From NCBI RefSeq assembly GCF_022662175.1, contig NZ_JAKMCR010000004.1, positions 168,299 through 232,298 of the forward strand: a stretch of DNA of 64,000 bases, in the 5' to 3' direction. Below, in pieces: positions 23,300-33,574 of the stretch. The notes under the pieces are model-generated. The model had not been told where the DNA came from, made no database searches, and saw only the letters and a program-made list of their open reading frames with translations. The position numbers and the translations under genes were made by a program. The stretch's first letter is position 1. Every line of letters starts with the position of its first letter. This DNA is from Aestuariivivens marinum (lineage in GTDB: Bacteria > Bacteroidota > Bacteroidia > Flavobacteriales > Flavobacteriaceae).

Positions 23300-24739
23300 T
23301 TAGTACTCGTTTTGTACTGTAGCACCACCGCTTAGGGTTAAAACTTCATCACCTATTGGTCTAGCCCAAGCTCTAGAGTCTGGTTGTATAGTAATAGTTT
23401 CTCCATTAATCGTTCTAGTAATTACTATAGGGTCTGTTAATGGATCATTATTCAATCGCTTAATATCCATAAAACGCAAGGTAAATGGAGCCTCTCTTCT
23501 ACGTTCGTCTATAACTTCATTTACTGCATCTTTTACAGAAGCCGGTATTGTGAGTGGTGTGTAATCAGCTGCTGCAAATCGATTAACACGTACCATTTCA
23601 ATGTCTGACATGGCTCCTGATAAATCATTATCACGTGCTTTACATTCAGCTCTTGTTAAATACATTTCTGCAACACTAGGTCCGGCATAAGAATCCCCAG
23701 GTCCCATGTGCATATAACTGGTCCATGTATTAGAGGTAACACCGGTACGGGCAAACCAGCCATCAATATAAAAGACATTACGTATATCTGCTGGGTCATA
23801 TAAATCTAACAATTCTTGGCTAGGGCTTGTATTCCATGACCCATTTGTTTCATAGAAATAAAAATATTGGTCAGTATAAAAGTCAGACCCAGACTGTTGC
23901 CAAGAAGCCAATTGTGCAGTATTTGGATAAACAAAATCACCATACCATAAAGTGAATGGAAGAATTGTAATTTCATCCTCAAAATTTACCATGGTATTAA
24001 AACCACTTAAGGCTGCATCAGCATGAGTTTTAGCCTGATCATAATTACCCAAATACAAATGTACTCTGGCAGCTAAGGCATGCACACTAGGTTTTCCTAT
24101 ACGATAACGCCCTTTCTTTTCTGTATTAGGGTATTTTAATGCTTCGTTTAATTCTGCTAAAATAAAATCAAAAGTTTCCTTAACTGTAGCTCTTTCTTGA
24201 CTTTCGGTAACAGAACTGGTTTGTTTTATTACAATACCCAATTCTTCTTGATTAGCACTATTGGGGTATAAAGCATAAGTTAGTGCCAAATTAAAGTGAT
24301 TGTGAGCTCGATAAAAATGTGCTTCAGCTGTTAACAAATCTACTAAAGCTTGGTCTTCCATACCACTTACTGTTCCTTCTTCCAGTTGTTCTAATATTAA
24401 ATTAGAAACAACCAGCATACGTCCATAATAAGTTGCCCAAGTTCTGTCAGATGATCTACTTTCCATAGTTGTAGAAAATGTATACTGTTGTTGTTGTTCC
24501 TCATTAAAAGAAGTAGACTCATCTAAAATCTCTTGAGGCATAAATGCATTATCATGACACCATACACTTGCCTGATGTTCAGTACCAACTGCAGATATGG
24601 TTCCATAAAATAATCTATCCAAATCATCAACTGTCTGTATTACAACATCTGTATTAACATTTGGGTTAACATCTAGATGATCTTCAGAGCAGGCAGTAAA
24701 AAGAACACTACATATAATAAATAAAAATACTTTTTTCAT
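23300..24739 (-). CDS. SusD/RagB-family outer-membrane lipoprotein
   Basis: This protein has 479 residues from the ATG at 24739 (lipobox LFTAC, Cys17). A TTG further upstream at 24760 would overlap SusC and spoil the signal peptide. Typical SusD features are the N-terminal helical stretch, TPR-like repeats (AEAHFYRAHNHFNLALTYALYPN, HALAARVHLYLGNYDQAKTHADAAL) and the C-terminal YLTRAECKARDND and VIDERRREAPFTLRFMDIKRLN segments. It caps the SusC channel at the cell surface and captures the ligand. It starts 10 bp after SusC. The ligand is unknown; peptidase neighbours make a peptide a fair guess. Confidence 0.95.
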   Translation of the reverse strand: MKKVFLFIICSVLFTACSEDHLDVNPNVNTDVVIQTVDDLDRLFYGTISAVGTEHQASVWCHDNAFMPQEILDESTSFNEEQQQQYTFSTTMESRSSDRTWATYYGRMLVVSNLILEQLEEGTVSGMEDQALVDLLTAEAHFYRAHNHFNLALTYALYPNSANQEELGIVIKQTSSVTESQERATVKETFDFILAELNEALKYPNTEKKGRYRIGKPSVHALAARVHLYLGNYDQAKTHADAALSGFNTMVNFEDEITILPFTLWYGDFVYPNTAQLASWQQSGSDFYTDQYFYFYETNGSWNTSPSQELLDLYDPADIRNVFYIDGWFARTGVTSNTWTSYMHMGPGDSYAGPSVAEMYLTRAECKARDNDLSGAMSDIEMVRVNRFAAADYTPLTIPASVKDAVNEVIDERRREAPFTLRFMDIKRLNNDPLTDPIVITRTINGETITIQPDSRAWARPIGDEVLTLSGGATVQNEY

Positions 24740-24749
24740 AATTTTTTTT

Positions 24750-27700
24750 TTAAAATTCAATATTTAAACCTAAAGAAAATGTTTTTTCAGGAGCTCTTGT
24801 TACCCCTTCAATATATTCAGGATCTATTCCATGATCATTAGCTTTCCATATATTACCTAAGTTTTCAGCTTGGGCAAATAAGCGCAGACGTGAAATTCCT
24901 GCTTTTGAAAGGACATCTTGTGGCAAATCATATGCAAAAAATACTTGTCTTAAACGAATATGTGCTGCATCTTCCACTAAGGTATCCAAATTTGGAGTAT
25001 ACCAACCCCATCTATAACCCCAAAACTCATATTCCGTTTCTAGCTTAGGAAGCCCCATGGCGTCATGATTGCCGGCTAATAACCCAGCTAAGTCTTCATG
25101 AAACCCTCCTTTTTGCAGGAATACTTCATAATTAAAAGTTGGTCTAATAAATTTGTGTCCAAATTTACCAGTCATTCTGGTACTTAAGGTAAAGTTTTTA
25201 AATCTTAAGGTATTGTTCCATCCTATTACTGTTGGCGCTACTCTGGTACCCATATACTTAAGAACATCTCTACCATCTTCTCCATTTTGACCAATGTTTA
25301 GATCCATACCATAAGTTTCACCATTTTCACCAATTATAGTTGGGTACGGTTTGGGTTGTGAATCTATGGTTTGCATACCGCCATATACAAATGAATAGAT
25401 TGGTTGGTAAGGCTTTCCTTCAATATATGGAAAACTAGAAATACTACGTGGGAAAATAGCAATATCTTTTAATGAGGTGACTTCACTATCATTAAATGCA
25501 AAAACAACATTAGTTGTAAAACTGGTATTGCTTGAAAGCCTGATATCTGAACTTAAATCAAACTCTAACCCTTTGTTAAGCATACTTGCCACATTGTATC
25601 TAGCAGAAGTAAAACCTGTAGTAGGAGAGGTGTCTACACTAGCTATTAAATCTTTACTTGCTTTATTATAGTAATCTATTGAACCATATAATTTACTATC
25701 GAATAAATCAAGATCCAAACCAATATTGTAAGTAGCTACGCGTTCCCAACGTAAATCTGGATTACCTAAACCATTAAGAAAAGCTCTAAAACCTCCATGA
25801 ATAGGGCTAAAAGAAGGACTCAAACTAATAGTAGGAATTGTAGCTTCAGCATTTACAACATTACCATTTTGACCATTGGTAACCCTAAGTTTTAAACGAT
25901 TAACAAAGTCAACATCTCTTAAAAAGTTTTCTTCACTAATGTTCCAGCTAGCTCCAATAGACCACATCGGGTTATAACGTTGACTTTTATCTTCAACTAT
26001 AAAGTTAGCACCATCAGAGCGTGCACTACCAGAAATGGTATACTTACCATCATAAGTATATGCAAAATTTCCAAAATATGATATAAAACGATCATCGCTT
26101 CGTGTGAAAGCTCTACCATCACCAACTCCACCAGCACCCCATATTGACTGCCAAGGTTGATTATTTGGAACAGCATAAGTGAAGTTATCTTTATTAAAGC
26201 CATAGGTTCTTACTCCACCTGTAAACTTACTTGTACTGGATGTTTTTTCAACACCCCCTAAAACATTGATATAATGTTTACCAAACATTTTATCATAAGT
26301 TATTAAGTTTCTTAAAGTAAGATAATCTGTTTCTCCAAAGGCATTGTCTAAGATGGCTCCAGTAGGAATACGGGATTCCCCCAAATTACCATTTACTGGA
26401 TCATAATTAGGGATTTCATACCCATTAATTACTGCAAACTTAACAGAAGACGTTTCAGGGCCATAATAGTTATTAGAATTAGTATCATATTTCTGATAAG
26501 TAAAACTTGGTTTAACCATTAACCCATCTATAATTTTAATGTCTAATCCAGCACTAACTCTTAAATTGGTTTCCTTAGTAACAAATTCTGTATCCCTGGC
26601 ATCCCTAAGTGGGTTAAATGTAATGTCGTCGTAAGGCAGGCCATTAACACTATTTGCAAAAATCTCTAAATATTTAGCATCGTATGTAGGATGATATACA
26701 GAAGCATAAGAGCCATCGTCATTTATCAATCGATCATAGGGTTGTAAGTTCTGTATTGTATTAAACCCAACACCGGCACTTTCTCTTCTAGATTTATCCA
26801 ACATTCCACTAATGTTTAATGTTAACCAATCTGAAATTTTATACTGGTTGTTGAGGTTAATTAATAATTGATTGTCTTCAGTCCCTATAAATGCACCTGT
26901 ATTATCGTTATATAACACAGATAACCTAGTATTACTATTATCAGTAGAAGTACCAAAAGACAAATTATATTGTTTTTGAATAGGAGCAACTAATAAATAA
27001 TCTTTAGCATCTATAAGGCTATTATTGTTAGACAACCTAGAAATAATGGCATTTAATTCTGCCTGGGTTATATCACCATTATAAGCATCAAAATAAGCTC
27101 TTGCGCCTTGTGAATAGGCTGTATTTCCACCACGGTTAACATTTTGCCTGTCAAATAATGTATTTGGAGCAGGATATGGTAACATAAAACCACTTAAAAC
27201 ACCATGTCCACCAGGTATCCATATGGTAGCTTCATATGCTAATTGTGTTTTGGAATCAGCAGTTGTAATATTACGATCTAAATCCATTTTAGGACGCATT
27301 TTAACTGAAGAGGTAAACCCAATTTGCATTTTACCTTTCTTGGCTTTTTTTGTTGTAATTACAATGACACCGTTTGCAGCTCTTGCTCCCCAAATAGATG
27401 CAGCAGCAGCATCCTTAAGAATATTTATACTTTCAACATCGTTAGGGTTAATCGTATTAAAGTTGCTTACTTGAATTGGAAATCCATCAACCACTAAAAG
27501 AGGTGCTCTGGATGAAGTCATAGTTCCAACACCCCTTATCGCTATATCGTCCAAATTAATTCTACCATCAGCATCTTCAACCACTTGAATACCAGGAGCA
27601 ATACCCTGAAGTACAGAACCTATATTTTGAGTTACTGTATTCTGAATTTGCTCTTTTTTAATTGGTGTAAAAGAACCGGTTGAACGTTCTTTAGCAACTT

Positions 27701-28385
27701 TTTGGTATCCAGTTACAATAACTTCTTCAAGTTCACTTACATCCTCTTGCATTGTGAAATCGTATATTGTTTTTCCTTCCTGCACAAGTTGTTGTGCTGT
27801 TTTAAAACCTACACCTGTTACAACTATTATTTCACCTAGATTAGCATTAAGCTTAAATTTACCGTCGAAATCTGTATAGGTTCCCCTAATAATGTTTTGA
27901 CCAATTTCAGAAGTATTAGTAGTAGTATAAACACTTAAACCCGCAATAGGAACGCCTTGACCATCTATAATAGTCCCTGTAACTGGTATACCCTGCTGTA
28001 AGCCACCAATTGTTATTGGTTTTATTAAAACATTATTCGTGTTGGGAGATAACTCAACTTGAAATTCACCGTGCGATAAACTTTTTTGAAGTAATTCATT
28101 AATTAAAATACTTCCTTTTTTAAGATTCACTTTTGGAAAATCTTTAAAAGTATCTACTTGATAAATAAAAGTATAATCTGTTTGGTCAGAAATAAGTTCA
28201 AAAACCTCATCTACAGTTAATACTCTATCATTTTCTATCTTTATTTTTGTGTTTTGAGAAAACACCTCATTTGCAGGGGTGAAACCAAAAACCATTGAGC
28301 AAAACAAAAAAATAAAACTCTTCATAGCCATAATTAGTAACTTATCCTTATAAAAGAAAAAAGGATTCTTTAATTTAATTTCCAT
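24750..28385 (-). CDS. SusC/RagA TonB-dependent transporter with STN signalling domain
   Basis: This 1211-residue outer-membrane protein has a signal segment followed by an STN domain (about 48-125), which signals to FecR in trans-envelope regulation. A carboxypeptidase-D-like beta-sandwich follows (about 130-215), then a TonB-box-like acidic stretch (VSELEEVIVTGYQ). The plug has the SusC signature IRGVGTMTSSRAPLLVVDGFP and NILKDAAAASIWGARAANGVIVITTKK. A large barrel ends in LGLNIEF with a terminal Phe. With SusD and the sigma/FecR pair it forms a self-inducing uptake system. Start choice is uncertain: internal ATGs near residues 19-21 give a cleaner signal peptide. Confidence 0.95.
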   Translation of the reverse strand: MEIKLKNPFFFYKDKLLIMAMKSFIFLFCSMVFGFTPANEVFSQNTKIKIENDRVLTVDEVFELISDQTDYTFIYQVDTFKDFPKVNLKKGSILINELLQKSLSHGEFQVELSPNTNNVLIKPITIGGLQQGIPVTGTIIDGQGVPIAGLSVYTTTNTSEIGQNIIRGTYTDFDGKFKLNANLGEIIVVTGVGFKTAQQLVQEGKTIYDFTMQEDVSELEEVIVTGYQKVAKERSTGSFTPIKKEQIQNTVTQNIGSVLQGIAPGIQVVEDADGRINLDDIAIRGVGTMTSSRAPLLVVDGFPIQVSNFNTINPNDVESINILKDAAAASIWGARAANGVIVITTKKAKKGKMQIGFTSSVKMRPKMDLDRNITTADSKTQLAYEATIWIPGGHGVLSGFMLPYPAPNTLFDRQNVNRGGNTAYSQGARAYFDAYNGDITQAELNAIISRLSNNNSLIDAKDYLLVAPIQKQYNLSFGTSTDNSNTRLSVLYNDNTGAFIGTEDNQLLINLNNQYKISDWLTLNISGMLDKSRRESAGVGFNTIQNLQPYDRLINDDGSYASVYHPTYDAKYLEIFANSVNGLPYDDITFNPLRDARDTEFVTKETNLRVSAGLDIKIIDGLMVKPSFTYQKYDTNSNNYYGPETSSVKFAVINGYEIPNYDPVNGNLGESRIPTGAILDNAFGETDYLTLRNLITYDKMFGKHYINVLGGVEKTSSTSKFTGGVRTYGFNKDNFTYAVPNNQPWQSIWGAGGVGDGRAFTRSDDRFISYFGNFAYTYDGKYTISGSARSDGANFIVEDKSQRYNPMWSIGASWNISEENFLRDVDFVNRLKLRVTNGQNGNVVNAEATIPTISLSPSFSPIHGGFRAFLNGLGNPDLRWERVATYNIGLDLDLFDSKLYGSIDYYNKASKDLIASVDTSPTTGFTSARYNVASMLNKGLEFDLSSDIRLSSNTSFTTNVVFAFNDSEVTSLKDIAIFPRSISSFPYIEGKPYQPIYSFVYGGMQTIDSQPKPYPTIIGENGETYGMDLNIGQNGEDGRDVLKYMGTRVAPTVIGWNNTLRFKNFTLSTRMTGKFGHKFIRPTFNYEVFLQKGGFHEDLAGLLAGNHDAMGLPKLETEYEFWGYRWGWYTPNLDTLVEDAAHIRLRQVFFAYDLPQDVLSKAGISRLRLFAQAENLGNIWKANDHGIDPEYIEGVTRAPEKTFSLGLNIEF

Positions 28386-28499
28386 AAATTTACATTGTTT
28401 ATTAGTTAGTTAACGATTTAATTGATTAATAATGTTTATGAAAGGGAGTTGAGGTGTTGTTTTGTGGTAAAGTATAAACCCTCACTTCCTTTTTCTTTT

Positions 28500-29678
28500 T
28501 TATCTTATTAAAATTGTTTTTCCATTTATACTATAGTTATTAATATAATTAGTATTCTTTATATTGATTAATATTTCTTCTATATTCTGGTTTTTACTTG
28601 ACACTCCGGTAAAACGAATATTTTCTAATTCTTTATCCATAAAAATAATATCCACATCATACCATCTAGATAGTACTTTTGCAATTTCTTTTAAAGGTAA
28701 ATTTGTAAAGGTGAAAATTCCTTTCCTCCAAGAAACAACTTTTCTCACATTAACATTAGTAATATTAATTGTGTTGTTTTGTCCTTTAGTATTTATTTCG
28801 GACTGCTCACCTGGTTTTAAAGTAGCCTTTTCAAAACCATTGTTTATTGCGATACTGCCCTCAGATAATGTAGTTAAAATACGTGGTTCATCTTTATAAG
28901 CCTTGATATTAAACTCAGTACCCAACACCTCTATTTCTTGCATTTGTGTATTAACAATAAATTGAGCGCCGTTATGGTTAGCACTAGGAGAAACTTCAAA
29001 ATAGGCTTCTCCATATACCAACTCAACTTTACGTGATTCTCCTTTGGCAAAAGCCACTGGGTATTTAAGTTTAGATTCAGAATTTAACCAAACTTTTGTA
29101 CCATCGGGTAATTGTACATAAAACTCACCACCTCTTGGGATGGTTAAATAATTGTATTTAATCTCGCCTTTTAAAACTTTAGCATCCCTATAAACCACAC
29201 CTGCATCATTAGCTTTCACGTTGTTACTCACAAAGTCTTTACCTGTTTCAAGAAAGATATCGGTTCCATCTTCTAAAGTCAATGTTGCTTTGTTAGATCC
29301 AATTTCAATATCATTATTAATTAAAGTTGGCTGTGCAATAGTTATAATATTTATGGGATTGTTTTTTTCTCTCTTGTTTATAAAGACAATAGAAAGACTA
29401 ACAAACAAAATTACAGACGCCGCAACAGCATATTTCCAAAAGGATGTATTTCTTTTAATGGGTTTAATTTTACTTTCTAAGTCATCCCAAGAAACTAAAT
29501 TGGCAGATTGTAAAGACCTGAATTGTTCAATGCTGTAATTTGTTACAACATAATGTTTAAACACAAGACGGTTTTTTTCTTTTTCCTTCAACCAGTTATT
29601 TAGTACTTGTATTTCTTCACTATTTATCTGATTAGTAAAGTACTTAATAACTAACGCTTCTATTTGATAGTTAATCAT
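28500..29678 (-). CDS. FecR-family anti-sigma factor
   Basis: This 392-residue protein has a cytoplasmic N-terminal anti-sigma region (IEALVIKYFTNQINSEEIQVLNNWL) and one membrane helix (WKYAVAASVILFVSLSIVFI). The periplasmic FecR domain includes IPRGGEFYVQLPDGTKVWLN and VLGTEFNIKAY. A C-terminal DUF4974 domain (LKEIAKVLSRWYDVDI) is present. It binds the divergently encoded ECF sigma factor and releases it when the SusC STN domain signals ligand. It is 114 bp upstream of SusC on the same strand. Confidence 0.95.
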   Translation of the reverse strand: MINYQIEALVIKYFTNQINSEEIQVLNNWLKEKEKNRLVFKHYVVTNYSIEQFRSLQSANLVSWDDLESKIKPIKRNTSFWKYAVAASVILFVSLSIVFINKREKNNPINIITIAQPTLINNDIEIGSNKATLTLEDGTDIFLETGKDFVSNNVKANDAGVVYRDAKVLKGEIKYNYLTIPRGGEFYVQLPDGTKVWLNSESKLKYPVAFAKGESRKVELVYGEAYFEVSPSANHNGAQFIVNTQMQEIEVLGTEFNIKAYKDEPRILTTLSEGSIAINNGFEKATLKPGEQSEINTKGQNNTINITNVNVRKVVSWRKGIFTFTNLPLKEIAKVLSRWYDVDIIFMDKELENIRFTGVSSKNQNIEEILINIKNTNYINNYSINGKTILIR

Positions 29679-29769
29679 AAAATAACAAAATATACTTCTA
29701 AGACGCTTATATCTAAAATTACCCTAGTATAAATTTCATTTTTTTTATAGATTTACCCCATCTTCAATA

Positions 29770-30399
29770 ATGGAAATGAAAAATAGCGAAGAAAATATTG
29801 AGTTGTTAGTGCAAAATTTTAAAAACGGTAGCACCTTAGCATTTAAAATACTGTTTGAGAAATATCATGTTGAGCTTACAGCTTTTATAAATAGTTATAC
29901 GAATGATGAAGCATTGTCGAAAGATATTGTTCAAGAATCGTTTGTTAAATTATGGGATGCAAGAGCAAATATTAAAAGCGAAAACTCAATATCAGCATAT
30001 TTATACAAGATAGGCTATTATATTTTTATTGATAATTATAGAAAAAACAAGAAAGAGTCTCAAATGATAGATTCTTTAACTTACAAAGCACTTTCAAGTT
30101 TCGAAGAAACAGATAATGGTTATTTAAAGGAACAAAGATTAAAAAAAATTTATTCAGCCATTGAGAATTTACCACCCCGATGTAAGGAGATTTTCAAAAT
30201 GAGTAAGCTTCAGGGCTATAAATATTATGAAATTGCGAAAATGTTAAAGATAACTGAAAAAGCAGTTGAATCGCAAATGTCAATAGCCTTTAAAAAAATA
30301 AGAAATGAAATAAGAAATAATAGTTCATTATTATTATTTTTTAATTTAATGTCAAATAAATTTGATTTAAAAACCGGTATCAAACGGTCTATAGATTGA
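29770..30399 (+). CDS. ECF-family RNA polymerase sigma factor
   Basis: This 209-residue protein has region 2 (FEKYHVELTAFINSY, then SKDIVQESFVKLWDA) and region 4 (AIENLPPRCKEIFKMSKLQ, YYEIAKMLKITEKAVESQM helix-turn-helix). It fits the Bacteroidetes FecI-like sigma group that drives a linked SusCD operon. It is the only plus-strand gene between 8.7 and 44 kb and diverges from FecR over a 91-bp gap. In most such loci it is co-directional with FecR. Confidence 0.95.
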   Translation: MEMKNSEENIELLVQNFKNGSTLAFKILFEKYHVELTAFINSYTNDEALSKDIVQESFVKLWDARANIKSENSISAYLYKIGYYIFIDNYRKNKKESQMIDSLTYKALSSFEETDNGYLKEQRLKKIYSAIENLPPRCKEIFKMSKLQGYKYYEIAKMLKITEKAVESQMSIAFKKIRNEIRNNSSLLLFFNLMSNKFDLKTGIKRSID

Positions 30400-30433
30400 A
30401 AAACCTCTTGTAGAATTTTCTAAAGAGGTTTTT
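30399..30433. terminator. Bidirectional terminator between sigma factor and S9 peptidase
   Basis: A long stem (AAAAACCTCTT / AAGAGGTTTTT, extended by TAGAA / TTCTA) is flanked by an A-run and a T-run. It begins at the sigma-gene stop codon and serves both convergent genes. Confidence 0.85.
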
Positions 30434-30459
30434 TTATTATTTAAAAATTATTAGTTTTA

Positions 30460-33201
30460 TTAGTTCTTCAGCCTTCTTTGTTGTTCTGCATAAGGAATAC
30501 CCTTTGTAATCCAATCTTCTGCTACTTCTCCTTTAAGATAATGGCCAAACCATTTTAAAATGCGTTGTTGGTAATCTATCCTGTTTTTGTCGGCCCTCAA
30601 CCCATGTCCCTCTTTGGCATATACTAATAAAATAAATGGTTTGTTCGCTCTTCTGGCAGCATTGTAATATTCAATGCCTTGAGCCCAATTTACATTTAGG
30701 TCATTGTCGCCTACTTCAAATAGAATAGGGGTGTTTAATTTTTCTATTTGCATAACAGACGAATTTTTAATATAGTTTTCTGGAGAAACCCAAGGCGCCG
30801 TGTCCATGCGTTCTTGACCTACTTCAAAGTGGTCATTTTCAGGTCTACCGCCAAAAGCAGGGGTTATTGCTAAATTCATACTAATTAAATCGGTTAAACC
30901 AGCTCCCGCTACACTGGCTGCAAAAATATTGGTTTGCGTTGGCACATAACCCGCTTGATAGCCTCCCCATGAATGGCCTATTAGGCCTACCTTTGAGGGG
31001 TCAACATCACCTAAATCAACAACAGCACTAACAGCGTTTTCTAATGTTTTGGTTGAAGAAACACCAGGATTACCAGCTATAAAATCGATATCTGGATTGA
31101 GGACAAAGTATCCATTTTGGGTCCAAACGGTTGTGTTGTAATAATCGGTTTTAGATGGCATGATATATCTGTTTAATCCTCTTGTTAGTTTTTCATAGAT
31201 ATAGGTTATCATGGGATATTTTTCCCCTTCCTTATAATCCGCTGGATAATACAAAATACCTTGAGCTTCTTTTCCTAAGGCGTTAGTGAAGGAAACCAAT
31301 TTTGCTTTTCCCCAATTATAATTTTTTTGGAACGGGTTTGTATTACTTATTTGCAGGGGATTTGAAAATGTGCTATTGGTTAGATAGACATTTGGTGATT
31401 GTACATACGATTGTTTTACAAAGATCATATCATTGGCATTTTTGGCTTTCATTAACCTTGTAATTGAAGCATCTTCAAAAATATGCCTTTTTATTCCTTT
31501 ACCTGGAATTCCGGAAGCATACCCTGTTTGCTTCGAATATTTTCCAAACAATGAAAAATAAATTAATTCATCGGTATCTATTAATGGTTCATCACGGTCT
31601 AAAGAAACAATGCGATATACAATGTTTTCGTCCTTTCCATTTGTTATTTTTCTAATATTGCCCGTTTTAGTGAATACCTGCCAAACATCAAACTCTGAAT
31701 AAATAAAAAAGGATTTACTGTCCTTACTCCATCCACCAAAACCAAAAGCTCTTTTTTGTGGTAAAGGGTGGTCGTCTTCAAAATTTATAAAAGTAGCATC
31801 AATATTTTTAGTGATATTACTGGTTGTTTTAGAATTGATATCGAATAAATGTAAATGGTTGTTTTTTAGGTAAACAAAAAAGGTATTGTTAGGACTCACA
31901 TCCCATGTATCAAAAATGTTTTCCAATACTTTAGTTTTTGCTCCAGTTAACGAATTGATGACATAGGCATCATAGGATGGTCTTCCAAACATGGCTTCAA
32001 AGTCATATGGTGTGCCATCCAAACCTATCATAACTTCATTGTTTTGTTGAATTTTAACGTCATCAACAAGTGAATCGTTAAGCTGAACAATCTTATTTTC
32101 CTTTAAATGCCAAACAGCATTCTTTGGGGTTTCAATATCTTTCATCCTGCTCCTTTTTTGGGCAGGGATAATAACAACATCTCTGCTGTTCCATATTTCA
32201 AGATCGGGCGATTCAATTTTGTCGGTATCTGTTGCTGTTGAATCCTTTTCTTTATTTTCTTCTGATACTTTTTTGTTCCAACTAAAAGTCTTAAAAAAGA
32301 TATGATTACCATCATCTGATATTGAAATTCTATCAGGAAGAATTCTGGTTTCTATAGGGAAGTTCTCGAAATCATTTTGATTAAAAACAAAAGAAGAGGT
32401 GTTTTTCTTACCTATATTGTTCCAGGCCAATAGATCAAACGTATTGTTTTCATAATCCTTATTTTCAACCTTTCTTCTAACAAACAGCGTGTTGCTTTTT
32501 TCAAACCAATTCAAACCTGAATACTCTACATCTTTTTGATCTAATACTTTTAGGGTTCCAGTGTTAGGGTTATATAGTTGAATGGTATTGCCAATATTGT
32601 CTTCTGTTTTAATTAACATTGCTAACAAATCACCTTCAGGTTGCCATCTAAATTCTGTAATATTTCCAAAAGTTAGATTGGAGCTAGTTTCTAAGTTTTT
32701 AACAATTAGTGTTTTTGTATTATTGTTTTCTTTTACTAAGGCTATAAAATTTTCAGTACCGCTTATATTAAAATATGAATAATCTTCTAAATTAATAGTA
32801 TCCATTGATTTAAGATTCAGTAAGACGGTTTTTCTAGGTTTTTTGTCTTTATTTTTATTAATGCGTTTTGCTTCTTTTCCAGAAGGAACAATATCGTAAG
32901 AAAACCAAATGCTCTTTTCTGAAAAACTGCTTTTAGCAGCATTTATTATTGTATCTAACTTACCTGACTTAATATTATACAAATAAGTGGTTTGATCACC
33001 TCCTTGTGTGTTGATTTGGTATTTTAACCAGTTTCCATCATTGGATAGTGCATAATTGTTAATGCTCTCCCATTTTTCATAGTCATCAGGTGTTACTAAT
33101 TTTAGGGAATCTTGAGCTTTAATATCAAAACTATTTAAACCTAAAATTAAGTTAAGAATTAAAAGGATTAAAGTGTGTTTTTTTGAGTTTGTTTTTTGCA
33201 T
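30460..33201 (-). CDS. S9-family prolyl oligopeptidase-type serine peptidase
   Basis: This 913-residue secreted peptidase has an N-terminal signal peptide. A long beta-propeller-like region carries repeated strand pairs (for example NWLKYQINTQGGDQTTYLY, GDLLAMLIKTED). The C-terminal alpha/beta hydrolase has the nucleophile S744 in GLIGHSWGGYQAG, an Asp in EVGDNDLNVNWAQG and a His in YAKEGHGLR. The family cleaves short peptides. It is a single-gene unit bounded by terminators, next to the SusCD regulator. With the M16 enzyme it supports a peptide-related role for the locus. Confidence 0.93.
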   Translation of the reverse strand: MQKTNSKKHTLILLILNLILGLNSFDIKAQDSLKLVTPDDYEKWESINNYALSNDGNWLKYQINTQGGDQTTYLYNIKSGKLDTIINAAKSSFSEKSIWFSYDIVPSGKEAKRINKNKDKKPRKTVLLNLKSMDTINLEDYSYFNISGTENFIALVKENNNTKTLIVKNLETSSNLTFGNITEFRWQPEGDLLAMLIKTEDNIGNTIQLYNPNTGTLKVLDQKDVEYSGLNWFEKSNTLFVRRKVENKDYENNTFDLLAWNNIGKKNTSSFVFNQNDFENFPIETRILPDRISISDDGNHIFFKTFSWNKKVSEENKEKDSTATDTDKIESPDLEIWNSRDVVIIPAQKRSRMKDIETPKNAVWHLKENKIVQLNDSLVDDVKIQQNNEVMIGLDGTPYDFEAMFGRPSYDAYVINSLTGAKTKVLENIFDTWDVSPNNTFFVYLKNNHLHLFDINSKTTSNITKNIDATFINFEDDHPLPQKRAFGFGGWSKDSKSFFIYSEFDVWQVFTKTGNIRKITNGKDENIVYRIVSLDRDEPLIDTDELIYFSLFGKYSKQTGYASGIPGKGIKRHIFEDASITRLMKAKNANDMIFVKQSYVQSPNVYLTNSTFSNPLQISNTNPFQKNYNWGKAKLVSFTNALGKEAQGILYYPADYKEGEKYPMITYIYEKLTRGLNRYIMPSKTDYYNTTVWTQNGYFVLNPDIDFIAGNPGVSSTKTLENAVSAVVDLGDVDPSKVGLIGHSWGGYQAGYVPTQTNIFAASVAGAGLTDLISMNLAITPAFGGRPENDHFEVGQERMDTAPWVSPENYIKNSSVMQIEKLNTPILFEVGDNDLNVNWAQGIEYYNAARRANKPFILLVYAKEGHGLRADKNRIDYQQRILKWFGHYLKGEVAEDWITKGIPYAEQQRRLKN

Positions 33202-33574
33202 TACCAGTGGTTTTTTTAAATTAATTTTAAGAAATTACGAAAACAACTACATATACCCTTATAAATTATTAGGGTTAGAGGGTTTTTTACCATTTTTTTA
33301 ACTTTTACATGCTATGAAGCAAGTAAATAACAATAACAGCTTTAAACAAGTGATGTGATAAACAATCTTTATTTTGTAAAGATTAAACAACATTACCAAA
33401 AGTTTCTGAGCTGTTTTTTTATTTAGATTTTATTTCCATTGAAATAATAACTTAGACTAAAAGTATAATAGAGAGAATTCAGAGAACTTGTTTTAATTAT
33501 GAATTGTTTAAAAAAAGGCTTCCAAAATTATTTTGGGAGCCTTTTTTGCTAGCTTATTATTTATCCTAAATTTA
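33202..33574. other. Intergenic region upstream of S9 peptidase
   Basis: This is A/T-rich DNA with no ORF of note. It contains an 8-bp palindromic hairpin (AATCTTTA / TAAAGATT) at 33364-33384 and the terminator at 33511-33547. The S9 promoter should lie here, but no TAnnTTTG box was found. Confidence 0.5.
33511..33547 (-). terminator. Terminator of the lipoprotein/TlpA operon
   Basis: Arms AAAAAAGGCTTCCAAAAT and its near complement pair with one G-T wobble around a tiny loop. The minus-strand product ends in T6. It lies 28 bp past the stop of the lipoprotein gene. Confidence 0.85.
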
